This document shows positions 6,356 through 6,504 of a stretch of 6,504 nt of DNA, piece after piece (position 1 is the first letter of the stretch; each line of letters starts with the position of its first letter). Source of the stretch: Burkholderiales bacterium (GTDB lineage: Bacteria > Pseudomonadota > Gammaproteobacteria > Burkholderiales > Burkholderiaceae); contig CANFNO010000168.1 of assembly GCA_947447845.1 (NCBI GenBank), positions 1 to 6,504 on the forward strand, given 5' to 3'. The notes under the pieces are model-generated. The model ran no database searches and was not told the origin of the DNA. It worked only from the letters and a program-made list of their open reading frames with translations. Made by a program: the position numbers and the translations under genes.

Positions 6356-6504
6356 ATGGCTGACACAAAGCGCACAAACCACCTGATGCTGCATATCTCG
6401 CTCATCAGTTTTACAGTGGTTGCGATCTACCCGGTGCTGTGGGTGTTGGCACTGGCATTTTCCGGTCAACAAAGTGTGGGCATTATTGATATGCCCAAAG
6501 ACCC
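6356..6504 (+). CDS. malG: Maltodextrin permease MalG, 5' part only
   Basis: Only the first 49 codons are in the window; the gene continues past the right edge. The start MADTKRTNHL is followed by a hydrophobic segment at about residues 11-35 and then the start of an external loop (SGQQSVGIIDMPKD). This matches the N-terminus of MalG-type permeases, which pair with MalF and bind MalK through their own EAA loop. ATG 6356 lies one base after the malF stop, with GGAG at 6342-6345 inside the malF end, so translation is probably coupled. Position and context carry most of the assignment, since the diagnostic EAA motif is off the edge. Confidence 0.8.
   Translation, partial: MADTKRTNHLMLHISLISFTVVAIYPVLWVLALAFSGQQSVGIIDMPKD

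Overview
The window holds most of a maltodextrin utilisation operon, all on the + strand: a secreted GH13 alpha-amylase, then malK (ABC ATPase), malE (periplasmic binding protein), malF (permease) and the first 49 codons of malG (second permease), which runs off the right edge. The genes are tightly packed (1-nt overlap, 29-nt gap, 46-nt gap, 1-nt gap), which fits one transcript. Sec signal peptides on the amylase and the binding protein, and the close likeness of MalE, MalF and MalK to the enterobacterial maltose system, point to a Gram-negative proteobacterium with moderate GC. A betaproteobacterium is my guess, but nothing in the window fixes the taxon.

Layout. Bases 1-265 hold no convincing gene, only small hairpins. 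Bases 266-385 are AT-rich and probably carry the operon promoter; they include a long imperfect inverted repeat (301-345) and are followed by a short palindrome (387-394). Bases 396-459 form a GC-richer leader with a strong 9-bp hairpin and several mutually exclusive pairings, ending just before the ribosome binding site of the amylase. The amylase probably starts at TTG 473. The genes follow as amylase 473-2011, malK 2011-3123, malE 3153-4379, malF 4426-6354 and malG 6356 to the edge.

How they work together (inferred from family knowledge): the exported amylase cuts starch or glycogen to maltodextrins, MalE captures these in the periplasm, and MalF-MalG driven by a MalK dimer import them. 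No porin, regulator or intracellular maltodextrin enzyme lies in the window.

The most unusual item is MalF. It is 642 residues long, against roughly 510 in E. coli. A membrane-anchored, sensor-like N-terminal module of about 330 residues (four predicted membrane segments and two extracytoplasmic stretches) precedes a canonical permease core, while the large periplasmic P2 loop of E. coli MalF is reduced to about 45 residues. This looks like a transporter with a built-in extracytoplasmic sensing or docking module, and it is the best candidate here for something little described.
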